A DNA stretch of 64,000 nucleotides, from positions 310,001-374,000 of the forward strand of contig JAFZRV010000001.1 in assembly GCA_017619655.1 (NCBI GenBank), read 5' to 3'. This stretch comes from Bacteroidales bacterium. GTDB taxonomy: Bacteria > Bacteroidota > Bacteroidia > Bacteroidales > UBA932. The position numbers were made by a program, and so were the translations under genes. Positions 41,800 to 48,654 of this stretch are shown here, piece after piece. Position 1 is the stretch's first letter, and each line of letters starts with the position of its first letter. The notes under the pieces were generated by a model. It did not search any database and was not told where the DNA came from. It saw only the letters and a program-made list of their open reading frames with translations.

Positions 41800-42656
41800 G
41801 CGGCCAGATCCATTGTGCTCCGCCGGACGAAAGTCACGGGCAAGGGCATGTCGTAGACGCTGCTGCGCAGCAAGGTACTGTATTCTTCCAGCGAAGCGCA
41901 GGCCTGCTGCCGCTCCACAGTGATTGTCTCGCCAATCCCGAGGCGGACGTCCTTGCCGCGCTTGTTGAACACTTCCCAGCAGAGCCGCAGCAGCCGCACC
42001 TTCCAGTCGATGAGGCCGAGGCGGTAGTAGAACATGGAGCTGCGGTCGAAGAAGCGCACCGGAATTACCGGCACGCAGGCTTTCTGGATGATGCGCAGCA
42101 CGGGCTCCTGCCACTGCCGGTCGCGGATGGCATGCTCTTTCAGGCTGAGGTCCGACACGGCGCCCGAGGGGAAGAAGCCCACCGGATGCCCGTCGCGCAG
42201 GCGGGCGAGGGTCTCGCGGATGCCCGACAGGCTGGCCGCCTTGGGCGAGGAGCCTTCCTTGCCCTGGGGCACGACTTCGATGAAGTTGGGCGACATGGCC
42301 CGGATGTGGGCCAGGAGCTGGTTGACCGTCACCTTGTAGTCGGGACGCAGGTGGCCGAACAGTTCCACCAGGATGATGCCGTCCACGTGGCCGTAGGGGT
42401 GGTTGCTGATGGTGATGAACGGGCCTTCGGGCAGTTCCTTCAGCCGTTCGGCGTTGCCGACCTGGTAGTCGATGCCGATCTCTTCGAGGAGCCCGGTGGT
42501 GAAATCCGGCCCCGTCATGTGGGCGTTGTGGTCGTAGAGCGCGTTGACGCGGTCGATGGCGGCCAGGTGCATGCAGCGCTTGATCAGCGCGGCGCCGGCC
42601 TTGCTGTCGAGCTTCGGCAGCAGGCGTTGGAACTCTTCTACGCTGATGATGGGCAT
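41787..42656 (-). CDS. Lysophospholipid/aminolipid acyltransferase (PlsC-like)
   Basis: 289 residues. The glycerolipid acyltransferase motifs are NHPYGHVDG (NHx4D variant, block I), FFPSGAVSDL (block III, PSG variant) and VIPVRFFD (block IV). This motif style is closer to ornithine- or glycine-lipid O-acyltransferases of Bacteroidetes than to PlsC. It lies 3 nt after the CDP-alcohol phosphatidyltransferase gene and overlaps the SDR gene, so the three should act in one membrane-lipid pathway. The acceptor is not known. Confidence 0.85.
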   Translation of the reverse strand: MPIISVEEFQRLLPKLDSKAGAALIKRCMHLAAIDRVNALYDHNAHMTGPDFTTGLLEEIGIDYQVGNAERLKELPEGPFITISNHPYGHVDGIILVELFGHLRPDYKVTVNQLLAHIRAMSPNFIEVVPQGKEGSSPKAASLSGIRETLARLRDGHPVGFFPSGAVSDLSLKEHAIRDRQWQEPVLRIIQKACVPVIPVRFFDRSSMFYYRLGLIDWKVRLLRLCWEVFNKRGKDVRLGIGETITVERQQACASLEEYSTLLRSSVYDMPLPVTFVRRSTMDLAAWKA

Positions 42657-42659
42657 TCG

Positions 42660-43370
42660 CTAGTCCTTTTGGTCTTTCGGCTTCGGCATCGGGTCGATCT
42701 TGGCGTAGTAGCGCGTATCGTGGATGATGGACACGAAGTAGATGAGGATCAGGATGGCCAGGATGATGAGACCCGGGGCGTCGAGAGCGTGGGCGTAGAT
42801 GGTCTTGCCCAGAATGTGGTAGACGCGCTCAAACTGCTGCCAGGGCTTGATGAAGATCAGCAGGGTATTGAGGATGATCACGATGATGCGGAACTCCGTG
42901 GGACCGAGGCCGGCATAGGTCAACTTGAATTCGGACTTGAGGTGGGCGTTCATGCTCACGTTGAGGGTGAGCTGCAGGTACACCACCAGCATGGCCAGGG
43001 CCGTGTAGAGGTTCAGGAAGGGGGAGAGTCCGATGCCCAGGAACATCATGGTCTCGTTGATGCCGTCCACCGTGTGGTCGAGGTAGTAGCCGTAGATGGG
43101 GCGCTGGGTCTTGCGGACACGGGCCAGGGTGCCGTCGAGCGAGTCGCCGTACCAGTTGACGATCAGTCCGAAGTTGCTGAGCCAGAGCCAGTTGATATTA
43201 AAGTTCGACAGAATGTATCCCGCCATGATCAGGAAGGATCCGAACACGCCCAGCCAGGTGAGCATATCGGAAGTGACCCAGCGCGGTTGCCGTTCGGCCA
43301 GCCAGACGAGGGCCTTGCGTTCCGACGCGTTGAGGATGGAAGTCTGTATTCTTTTAGCTTGTTTAGCCAT
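42660..43370 (-). CDS. CDP-alcohol phosphatidyltransferase
   Basis: 236 residues from the ATG at 43370 (MAKQAKRIQT). The integral membrane enzyme shows the full CDP-alcohol signature DGTLARVRKTQRPIYGYYLDHTVDG (DGxxAR...GxxxDxxxD), with about six hydrophobic helices. It transfers a phosphatidyl or phospho-alcohol group from a CDP-activated donor. Homologues make phosphatidylglycerol, phosphatidylinositol or related lipids, and the sequence alone does not decide. First gene of the lipid operon; a clean promoter lies at 43392-43399. Confidence 0.88.
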   Translation of the reverse strand: MAKQAKRIQTSILNASERKALVWLAERQPRWVTSDMLTWLGVFGSFLIMAGYILSNFNINWLWLSNFGLIVNWYGDSLDGTLARVRKTQRPIYGYYLDHTVDGINETMMFLGIGLSPFLNLYTALAMLVVYLQLTLNVSMNAHLKSEFKLTYAGLGPTEFRIIVIILNTLLIFIKPWQQFERVYHILGKTIYAHALDAPGLIILAILILIYFVSIIHDTRYYAKIDPMPKPKDQKD

Positions 43371-43391
43371 GATTTGGGTTTTAGTAAAAAA

Positions 43392-43399
43392 CAAAGTTA
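43392..43399 (-). promoter_or_regulatory. -7 promoter element for the lipid operon
   Basis: TAACTTTG on the minus strand, a full match to TAnnTTTG, 21 nt before the ATG at 43370. A near match on the other strand, TAACTTTA at 43412-43419, may serve the divergent S9 peptidase. Confidence 0.62.
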
Positions 43400-43423
43400 T
43401 ACAAAAAAGCCTAACTTTACGGT

Positions 43424-45355
43424 ATGAAACGAATAATTCTTGTTGTGCTGACCCTGCTGGTAGCCGGGCAGTTCTCCCTGGCGCAAGAATCGCGCCGGAT
43501 GATGACCATGGAAGAAGCGGTGCTGGGAACGGGCCTCCGTACCCCGGTTCCCATGACGCGCTGGACCGGTGACAAGCAGGTCATCGCGCTGGTCGACAGC
43601 CCCCGCGGCATGATGCCTCCGATGGCCCCGCGCGGACCCCGCGCCCGCTTCGCCTTCACCCGCGGCAACAACCTGTACTATACCGACAAGGCGGGCGTGG
43701 AGCACGCCATCACGGCCTACGAAGACCCGGGCATCGTCTGCGGCACGAGCGTGAGCCGCAACGAGTTCGGCATCAACGGCGGCATCTTCGTGTCGCCCGA
43801 CAGCAGCAAGATCGCCTTCTACCGCAAGGACGAGCGCGCCGTGACCCTCTTCCCGCTGCTCGACATCACCACCCGCACCGGCACGCTGCGCGAGATCCGC
43901 TACCCGATGAACGGCATGACCTCCGAGCAGATCGCCGTGGGCGTGTATGGCATCGCCGCCGGCACGACCACCTGGCTCGACGTCACCGACTTCGACGACG
44001 AGCGTTACCTGACCAACGTGACCTGGGGCCCGGCCGGCGACAAGCTCTACATCCAGGTGCTCGACCGCCCGCAGAAGCACGTCCACTTGAACGTGTACGA
44101 CGCGGCCGACGGCCGCTGCCTGGGCACGCTGCTCACCGAGGAGAACGAGCGCTGGGTGGAGCCGCAGACGCAGCTGGTGTTCCTCGAGGCGGACCCCGAC
44201 CAGTTCCTCTACTATACCGACAACCGCGACGGCTACAAGAACCTGTACCTCTGCTCGGCCAGCGGCAAGTTTGCGCCGAAGCGCCTGACCGCCGTGGACG
44301 CCGACTGCGAGTACGTAGCGCAGCGTGGCCGTTTCATCTACTACTATTCGGCGGAAGTATCGCCTGTGGAGCGGCACCTCTTCCGTGTCGACACCAAGAC
44401 CGGCAAGATGCTGCGCCTGACCCGCGACAAGGGCTGGCATACCTGCACCCTCTCGCCCGACGGCAAGTATTTCTCCGACAGCTACACTTCGCTCGGCGTG
44501 CCGACCGTCATCAAGTGGGGCACCACCGACGGCAAGAAGCTCGAGACCCTCTGGGAGTCGCCTGCCGAGAACCCGCTTCTGACCAACTGCAAGATCGAGA
44601 TGGGCACCGTCAAGAGCGCCGACGGCCAGTACGATAACTGGTACAGCCTCGTCTATCCGCTCGATTTCGATCCGGCCAAGAAGTATCCGGTCATCCTCTA
44701 TGTCTACGGCGGTCCGCACTCACAGCTGATCACCGACAACACCCGCGGCGGCATGTCGACCTGGGACATCTACATGGCCCAGCACGGCTACATCGTCTTC
44801 ACGATGGACAACCGCGGCACGTCGAACCGCGGCGCGGCCTATGAGAAGGCCATCCACAAGCAGTGCGGCCAGGCTGAGATGGCCGACCAGATGGAAGGCA
44901 TGAAGTGGCTGCTGTCGCACCCCTGGGCCGACAGCGAGCGCGTGGGCGTGCACGGCTGGAGCTACGGTGGCTTCATGACCATCTCCCTGACGGTCAACTA
45001 TCCCGAGGTGTTCAAGGTGGCGGTGGCCGGCGGCCCGGTCATCGACTGGAAGTGGTATGAGATCATGTACGGCGAGCGCTACATGGAGACCGAGGCCACG
45101 AACCCCGAGGGCTTCGCGAAGACCTCGCTGATCCCGCAGGCCAAGAACTTGAAGTCCAAGCTGCTGATCTGCCAGGGCGCCATCGACGACACCGTGGTCT
45201 GGGAGCACAGCCTGAGCTTCATCGAGGCTTGCATCAAGAACAAGGTGCAGGTCGACTACTTCCCGTACCCGACCCATCCCCACAACGTCCGCGGCGTCGA
45301 CCGCGTCCACCTGATGGACAAGGTCACGATGTATTTCGAGGACTACCTGAAATAG
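43424..45355 (+). CDS. S9 family peptidase (dipeptidyl peptidase IV-like)
   Basis: 643 residues with signal peptide MKRIILVVLTLLVAGQFSLAQ. The N-terminal beta-propeller (about 60-390, DPPIV_N type, including RNEFGINGGIFVSPDSSKIAFYRKDE) is followed by the alpha/beta hydrolase domain. The catalytic triad is S513 in HGWSYGGF, D588 in GAIDDTV and H620 in HPHNVRG. It should cleave dipeptides from peptides in the periplasm. Length is slightly below the 700-plus typical of DPP4, with a shortened propeller. No neighbour in the same direction shares its function. Confidence 0.93.
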   Translation: MKRIILVVLTLLVAGQFSLAQESRRMMTMEEAVLGTGLRTPVPMTRWTGDKQVIALVDSPRGMMPPMAPRGPRARFAFTRGNNLYYTDKAGVEHAITAYEDPGIVCGTSVSRNEFGINGGIFVSPDSSKIAFYRKDERAVTLFPLLDITTRTGTLREIRYPMNGMTSEQIAVGVYGIAAGTTTWLDVTDFDDERYLTNVTWGPAGDKLYIQVLDRPQKHVHLNVYDAADGRCLGTLLTEENERWVEPQTQLVFLEADPDQFLYYTDNRDGYKNLYLCSASGKFAPKRLTAVDADCEYVAQRGRFIYYYSAEVSPVERHLFRVDTKTGKMLRLTRDKGWHTCTLSPDGKYFSDSYTSLGVPTVIKWGTTDGKKLETLWESPAENPLLTNCKIEMGTVKSADGQYDNWYSLVYPLDFDPAKKYPVILYVYGGPHSQLITDNTRGGMSTWDIYMAQHGYIVFTMDNRGTSNRGAAYEKAIHKQCGQAEMADQMEGMKWLLSHPWADSERVGVHGWSYGGFMTISLTVNYPEVFKVAVAGGPVIDWKWYEIMYGERYMETEATNPEGFAKTSLIPQAKNLKSKLLICQGAIDDTVVWEHSLSFIEACIKNKVQVDYFPYPTHPHNVRGVDRVHLMDKVTMYFEDYLK

Positions 45356-45394
45356 CAAGATGCCGGGTTGGCCCCGGCTTTCCTGCGTGTTAGA

Positions 45395-45436
45395 GCCTTC
45401 CGGGCACGTTTTCGGCCTAAAACGTGCCCGGAAGGC
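45395..45436. repeat. Palindromic repeat, copy 1 (18-bp arms)
   Basis: GCCTTCCGGGCACGTTTT (45395-45412) pairs with AAAACGTGCCCGGAAGGC (45419-45436). It is closely related to 46555-46586. A further half-site CCGGAAAATGTGCCCGG follows each copy. It lies just downstream of the first antitoxin gene. Confidence 0.8.
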
Positions 45437-45485
45437 ATTTCAAACTCGACCCCGCCACAATATGGCCGGAAAATGTGCCCGGGAA

Positions 45486-46055
45486 TCAGAGCGCCGCAGC
45501 AATCTGGCGGATGTGACGCAGTTTCTCCATGAAAGAAGCGTCGCGCTCCGCCATGAGCATGTCGTACTCGTTCTGCAGTGAGAGGAGCCAGGAGGCATTT
45601 GTCCCGATGGCTGCTTCCAGCATCATGGCAAGTCCCGCCTCCAACCTGCATTTTTCTGCAAGAAGTTCATCGAGTCGGCCAGGGGGTATGCCCATCTTCG
45701 TTTCAAGTTCGGAGACAGAAATACCGCGATGGGCCAATTCAACTTTCAGGATCTTTCCGGGATGAACCGGCTCGATTACTCCTGATTCTCGGGGAAGGCC
45801 AATCATATCGTATTCATAAGCGAGTTGCAGGCGCATCCAGTTAATGGATGGGAGGCCCAGCACACGCTCCAACTTGTCGGCTATGCTTTTGTTGACAGGA
45901 CGCTTTCCCCTGATGATTTCGCTTAGATGTGACGGTTGTATCCCCATCTGATGGGCCAGCTCCCGTTGCTTGATCCCTCTTTCCCGGATTTCTTCCTTCA
46001 AGATGCTCCCTGGATGAATGGCCATTCTGGCCGGCGCTTCATTTCTTTTTTCCAT
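45486..46055 (-). CDS. HigA-like antitoxin with two tandem HTH domains
   Basis: 189 residues containing two HigA-type XRE domains: HPGSILKEEIRERGIKQRELAHQMGIQPSHLSEIIRGKR (about 14-52) and HPGKILKVELAHRGISVSELETKMGIPPGRLDELLAEK (about 98-135). It ends NEYDMLMAERDASFMEKLRH, identical to the second antitoxin (46641). HigA proteins normally have one HTH in about 100 residues, so this looks like a fusion made by recombination between module copies. It overlaps the upstream toxin gene by 17 nt. Predicted to neutralise that toxin and repress the operon. Confidence 0.85.
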   Translation of the reverse strand: MEKRNEAPARMAIHPGSILKEEIRERGIKQRELAHQMGIQPSHLSEIIRGKRPVNKSIADKLERVLGLPSINWMRLQLAYEYDMIGLPRESGVIEPVHPGKILKVELAHRGISVSELETKMGIPPGRLDELLAEKCRLEAGLAMMLEAAIGTNASWLLSLQNEYDMLMAERDASFMEKLRHIRQIAAAL

Positions 46056-46356
46056 AGTGATCGCGATCCAATTCCAACGATTGGATTTCCAATCCGTTGT
46101 TGATTTCTACAAATACCAGCCGTTCAACACGGCCATTCATAATGCGAACCGAGCTTTTACGTATACCTTTCAACTGCTCGTAATGCAGAAAACTGTATAG
46201 TTTCAACTCCTTCACGCTCTGCACGGCTTCCAGCAGACGATAAACGCGTCCTAAAGCCTCCATAAACTGCTTGTTACGAGCTAATTGCCAATACTTGCCG
46301 CTCGCTCCTGTCAAGATCAAGTCTTCCAGGTCTTTGTCTTCTATCTGTATCTTCAT
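46039..46356 (-). CDS. HigB/RelE-like toxin (module 1)
   Basis: 105 residues starting at the ATG at 46356, 7 nt after a perfect AGGAGG. MKIQIEDKDLEDLILTGAS at the N-terminus, KLYSFLHYEQLKGIRKSSVRIMNGRVERLVFVEI in the middle, and the C-terminus QSLELDRDHYGKK follow the HigB fold, in which basic residues act in ribosome-dependent mRNA cleavage. Toxin-first gene order with an overlapping antitoxin is typical of higBA. Activity is inferred from family and context. Confidence 0.82.
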   Translation of the reverse strand: MKIQIEDKDLEDLILTGASGKYWQLARNKQFMEALGRVYRLLEAVQSVKELKLYSFLHYEQLKGIRKSSVRIMNGRVERLVFVEINNGLEIQSLELDRDHYGKKK

Positions 46357-46384
46357 CACAAACCTCCTTTTACAGACAGTGCTG

Positions 46385-46416
46385 CAAAGATAAAGAATAA
46401 TTCCCAAATCTGGGAA
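46385..46416 (-). promoter_or_regulatory. Promoter and operator of toxin-antitoxin module 1
   Basis: TATCTTTG (-7) at 46385-46392 on the minus strand. Directly upstream, the palindrome TTCCCA-AATC-TGGGAA (46401-46416) overlaps the spacer/-33 region, where an antitoxin repressor would bind. A second TATCTTTG lies at 46438-46445 at the edge of the shared repeat. Confidence 0.5.
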
Positions 46417-46437
46417 CTTTCTTCTCTTTTTTCTTCT

Positions 46438-46502
46438 CAAAGATAATCCCTCAGACCCTCAAGAAAAAACGCGGATGAAAGATTAACCGTTTTCCAACTT
46501 TT
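46438..46502. repeat. Direct repeat between toxin-antitoxin modules, copy 1
   Basis: Core CAAGAAAAAACGCGGATGAA... at 46460-46502, with flanking sequence shared with copy 2 (47385-47452). A related core occurs at 48351-48396. Each copy stands just upstream of a leftward toxin-antitoxin-like module. Confidence 0.78.
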
Positions 46503-46554
46503 TACGATTGGAAGAAGCCGCTGAGGTCCCAGCATGAATACACCGGAGAGGCTG

Positions 46555-46586
46555 CCGGGCACGTTTTAGGCCTAAAACGTGCCCGG
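46555..46586. repeat. Palindromic repeat, copy 2 (perfect 32 bp)
   Basis: CCGGGCACGTTTTAGG and its exact reverse complement, without a loop. From here to about 46735 the sequence matches 45403-45577 at better than 90 percent, including the antitoxin 3' end, which shows that the two modules share a duplicated tail. Confidence 0.82.
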
Positions 46587-46640
46587 GACGCATTTCAAAC
46601 CCGACCCGGCCACAATATGGCCGGAAAATGTGCCCGGGAA

Positions 46641-46985
46641 TCAGAGCGCCGCAGCAATCTGTCGGATGTGCCGCAGCTTCTCCATGAAAGAAGCGTCGCG
46701 CTCCGCCATTAGCATGTCGTACTCGTTCTGCATGGCAAGAAGCGGTGCGGCATCAACACCGAGTGCGGCTTCCATCATCAGGGCTAGTTCTGTATTGAGA
46801 ACACGCTTGCCGTTCAGGACCTCATTCAGCACGGAATAGGAGATTCCCAACTGCCGGGCTAGGCCGCGTTGCGAGATCCCCCTATGTTCCAACTCGTCTT
46901 TTAGCACCTCTCCAGGATGCGTGGGCTGGAATGGCTTAAGATTGTTGGCAATCATTTTCGGATTCATTTCTTTTGCGAGTGCCAT
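46641..46985 (-). CDS. HigA-like antitoxin (module 2)
   Basis: 114 residues from the ATG at 46985 (MALAKEMNPKMIANN). One XRE domain of HigA type: HPGEVLKDELEHRGISQRGLARQLGISYSVLNEVLNGKR. The C-terminal 28 residues (NEYDMLMAERDASFMEKLRH...) are identical to those of the tandem-HTH antitoxin of module 1. A longer reading into 47141 runs through the toxin gene in another frame and is not used. It starts 10 nt after the toxin stop. Confidence 0.88.
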   Translation of the reverse strand: MALAKEMNPKMIANNLKPFQPTHPGEVLKDELEHRGISQRGLARQLGISYSVLNEVLNGKRVLNTELALMMEAALGVDAAPLLAMQNEYDMLMAERDASFMEKLRHIRQIAAAL

Positions 46986-46995
46986 AGCGTTCTCT

Positions 46996-47313
46996 TTATT
47001 GATAGTGATTCGACAATTCTGTAATGCTGCAGATCGTTGCAACGGTGTTACCTTCTTCGACCGTTTCGGTAAACTCAATCCGGTACTGATCATTGATGCG
47101 CACCGATGCTGTTCCTTCTTTATCTCCTTGAAGCTTCTCATAATGCAAAGAGCCGTACTTCCTAAGACCCATCACATTTTCCTGTTGCTTCATCAAGTTA
47201 ACTACTTTCACGAACTTGGCCACAATCTGCGGTTGGAACCAGTATTTGCGGTTTGTCGTTTTCCCCTGCACATACAACTCCTGAAGATACTCTTTCTCAA
47301 AAACAACGATCAT
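46996..47313 (-). CDS. HigB-like toxin (module 2)
   Basis: 105 residues (MIVVFEKEYLQELYVQGKT...). The HigB/RelE-fold core is KYGSLHYEKLQGDKEGTASVRINDQYRIEFTE, where SVRINDQYRI is the most conserved block. It is distinctly diverged from the module 1 toxin although the antitoxin tails are identical, so the modules have exchanged parts. It has a very short leader: the -7 element ends 7 nt before the ATG. Confidence 0.88.
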   Translation of the reverse strand: MIVVFEKEYLQELYVQGKTTNRKYWFQPQIVAKFVKVVNLMKQQENVMGLRKYGSLHYEKLQGDKEGTASVRINDQYRIEFTETVEEGNTVATICSITELSNHYQ

Positions 47314-47320
47314 TTGACAA

Positions 47321-47362
47321 CAAAGATAAGGATTCTTTTGATTGTTCGCAAATTTGAGAACA
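47321..47362 (-). promoter_or_regulatory. Promoter and operator of toxin-antitoxin module 2
   Basis: TATCTTTG at 47321-47328 (minus strand), with the palindrome TGTTCGCAAATTTGAGAACA at 47343-47362 just upstream (9 of 10 positions symmetric). A second TATCTTTG lies at 47385-47392. The layout repeats that of module 1 with a different operator sequence. Confidence 0.5.
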
Positions 47363-47384
47363 TTCTTTCAGTCCTTATCTGAAG

Positions 47385-47452
47385 CAAAGATAACATCTCA
47401 GACCCTCAAGAAAAAACTCGGATGAAAGATTAACCGTTTTTCAACTTTGGCG
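47385..47452. repeat. Direct repeat between toxin-antitoxin modules, copy 2
   Basis: Core at 47407-47452 differs from copy 3 (48351-48396) by one base in 46. The left flank (47385-47406) matches copy 1. Confidence 0.8.
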
Positions 47453-47500
47453 CGGGAAAAACGGTTTTCATGAGTACATCGGCGGGGGATGAAATGCTTT

Positions 47501-47788
47501 TTAGCTTGGCTGAGAGAGAGGAACAGTTATGAGATTTTCATCTAATGCAATCGAAATCTTGGCAATGGTTCCGATTGTCAGGTTGTGCATACCAGAAAGC
47601 CAACGGCTGACTTCGGTTTCCGTCTTTCCAAGCACTTGTGCAAGGTCTTTTTGCGACATGCCCTTGGCGTCAAGAATCTCATAGATCCTGTTGGCGATGG
47701 CCACCGATATGTCCATTCTCTTTTTCATTTCCGGAGACATCTGCTCTCTGATGCCGTCCATTATTGTATTAGTTTTCTTCTCCTTCAT
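47501..47788 (-). CDS. XRE-family HTH protein (antitoxin-like, module 3)
   Basis: 95 residues. A helical N-terminus (MDGIREQMSPEMKKRMDISVAIANRIYEIL) is followed by a classic XRE HTH (MSQKDLAQVLGKTETEVSRWLSGMHNLTIGTIAKISIAL). Partner gene 47769-48263 lies upstream with a 20-nt overlap. HTH proteins of this form are common antitoxins or autorepressors. It is not closely related to the HigA proteins of modules 1 and 2. Confidence 0.8.
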   Translation of the reverse strand: MKEKKTNTIMDGIREQMSPEMKKRMDISVAIANRIYEILDAKGMSQKDLAQVLGKTETEVSRWLSGMHNLTIGTIAKISIALDENLITVPLSQPS

Positions 47789-48263
47789 CTATGACAAAAG
47801 ATAATTCTCCCAATAGTTTTGTGCCCTTAACAGTTATTATTCTTTTTTGTTCCAATTCCTTTAACTGAATGTCAATTTTCTGCAACGTATCAACACACTT
47901 GGACAGAAACACATCCTCTTCGTAGGTTGCCGAATTCTTTATACCGCCATTGCCCAGTATCAGGACCTTGGACTGAATATTGAGTAAGTATAATCGGAGT
48001 TTTGTGGTTTCCAAATGGGATGGCAGGGCCATCACCCGATCCCTTCGCGTCCCCTCATATCTAAAGTGACGATCATCCGCTCCATCTCGCTTAATGATAT
48101 CCAATCTATACACCAGTTGACTTACATCGTCAGGGAAAGCATCCTTATACAAGAGCAGAAACTTCTCAAATTCGGTATACTGCTCATTTTCAAACCGAGG
48201 TGAATAAAGACTGACTTTATCCCCATCTTCCAAAAGAGCCAACAACACATTCTTCTTCATCAT
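47769..48263 (-). CDS. Uncharacterised protein, possible toxin of module 3
   Basis: 164 residues starting at tandem ATGs (48263/48260) behind GGAGG. Distinct segments are LYSPRFENEQYTEFEKFLLLYKDAFPDDVSQLVYRLDII, the conserved-looking FRYEGTRRDRVMALPSHLETTKLRLYLLNIQSKVLILGNGG, and a helical C-terminus. I do not recognise a named family. Its place (upstream of, and overlapping, an XRE gene, inside an array of toxin-antitoxin modules, next to the third repeat copy) suggests the effector of a third module. Promoter TATTTTTG at 48274-48281. Confidence 0.6.
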   Translation of the reverse strand: MMKKNVLLALLEDGDKVSLYSPRFENEQYTEFEKFLLLYKDAFPDDVSQLVYRLDIIKRDGADDRHFRYEGTRRDRVMALPSHLETTKLRLYLLNIQSKVLILGNGGIKNSATYEEDVFLSKCVDTLQKIDIQLKELEQKRIITVKGTKLLGELSFVIDEGEEN

Positions 48264-48273
48264 TAATCCTCCA

Positions 48274-48281
48274 CAAAAATA
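48274..48281 (-). promoter_or_regulatory. -7 promoter element for module 3
   Basis: TATTTTTG on the minus strand, 10 nt before the ATG at 48263 and followed by GGAGG. Confidence 0.6.
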
Positions 48282-48350
48282 AACATAAAAGTTGATTTTG
48301 CCAAATCATTTGTTCCAGTCTGGCATCGCTAAAATACAGCATCTCGCTTT

Positions 48351-48396
48351 CAAGAAAAAACTCGGATGAAAGATTAACCGTTTTCCAACTTTGGCG
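48351..48396. repeat. Direct repeat, copy 3
   Basis: A 46-nt core nearly identical to 47407-47452. The following 200 nt up to the susD terminator hold no gene I can support; they are more GC-rich than the module DNA and may be old coding sequence. Confidence 0.78.
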
Positions 48397-48600
48397 TGGA
48401 AAACCGTTTTTCTAGCGTTTGTCTGCGGCGTTGGGTTTGACGCGAGCGGCATCAGTGCGCTGCTTGATGCTTTTCGCGGCAGGCTTGGGGCCGAATTGAC
48501 GACTTTTGCTGACGCGAAAGGGATGAGACAGATGAACGATGCCTCTCATGGTAAGATAATGAAAGAAAGTCTCAAACCTTTCTCGAACAACAAATTAGAT

Positions 48601-48632
48601 AAAAAGAAAGGTGGCTTTTGAGCCACCTTTCT
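48601..48632 (-). terminator. Terminator of the leftward susCD operon
   Basis: A perfect 12-bp stem AGAAAGGTGGCT/AGCCACCTTTCT with a 4-nt loop, followed on the minus strand by TTTTTATC. It lies 23 nt after the susD stop. Confidence 0.88.
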
Positions 48633-48654
48633 CCAGAAATAGTTTTTTGATAGG

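Noticed and set aside
45395..48396. CRISPR array
   Set aside because: The repeats are about 1 kb apart with genes between them, not regularly spaced with short spacers. No cas gene is present in the window.
48391..48621. A 76-residue frame (+) and a 45-residue basic frame (-, 48412-48549) between module 3 and susD
   Set aside because: Neither has a convincing start signal or recognisable family; the plus frame begins in a repeat and ends in the susD terminator. Could be decayed coding DNA.
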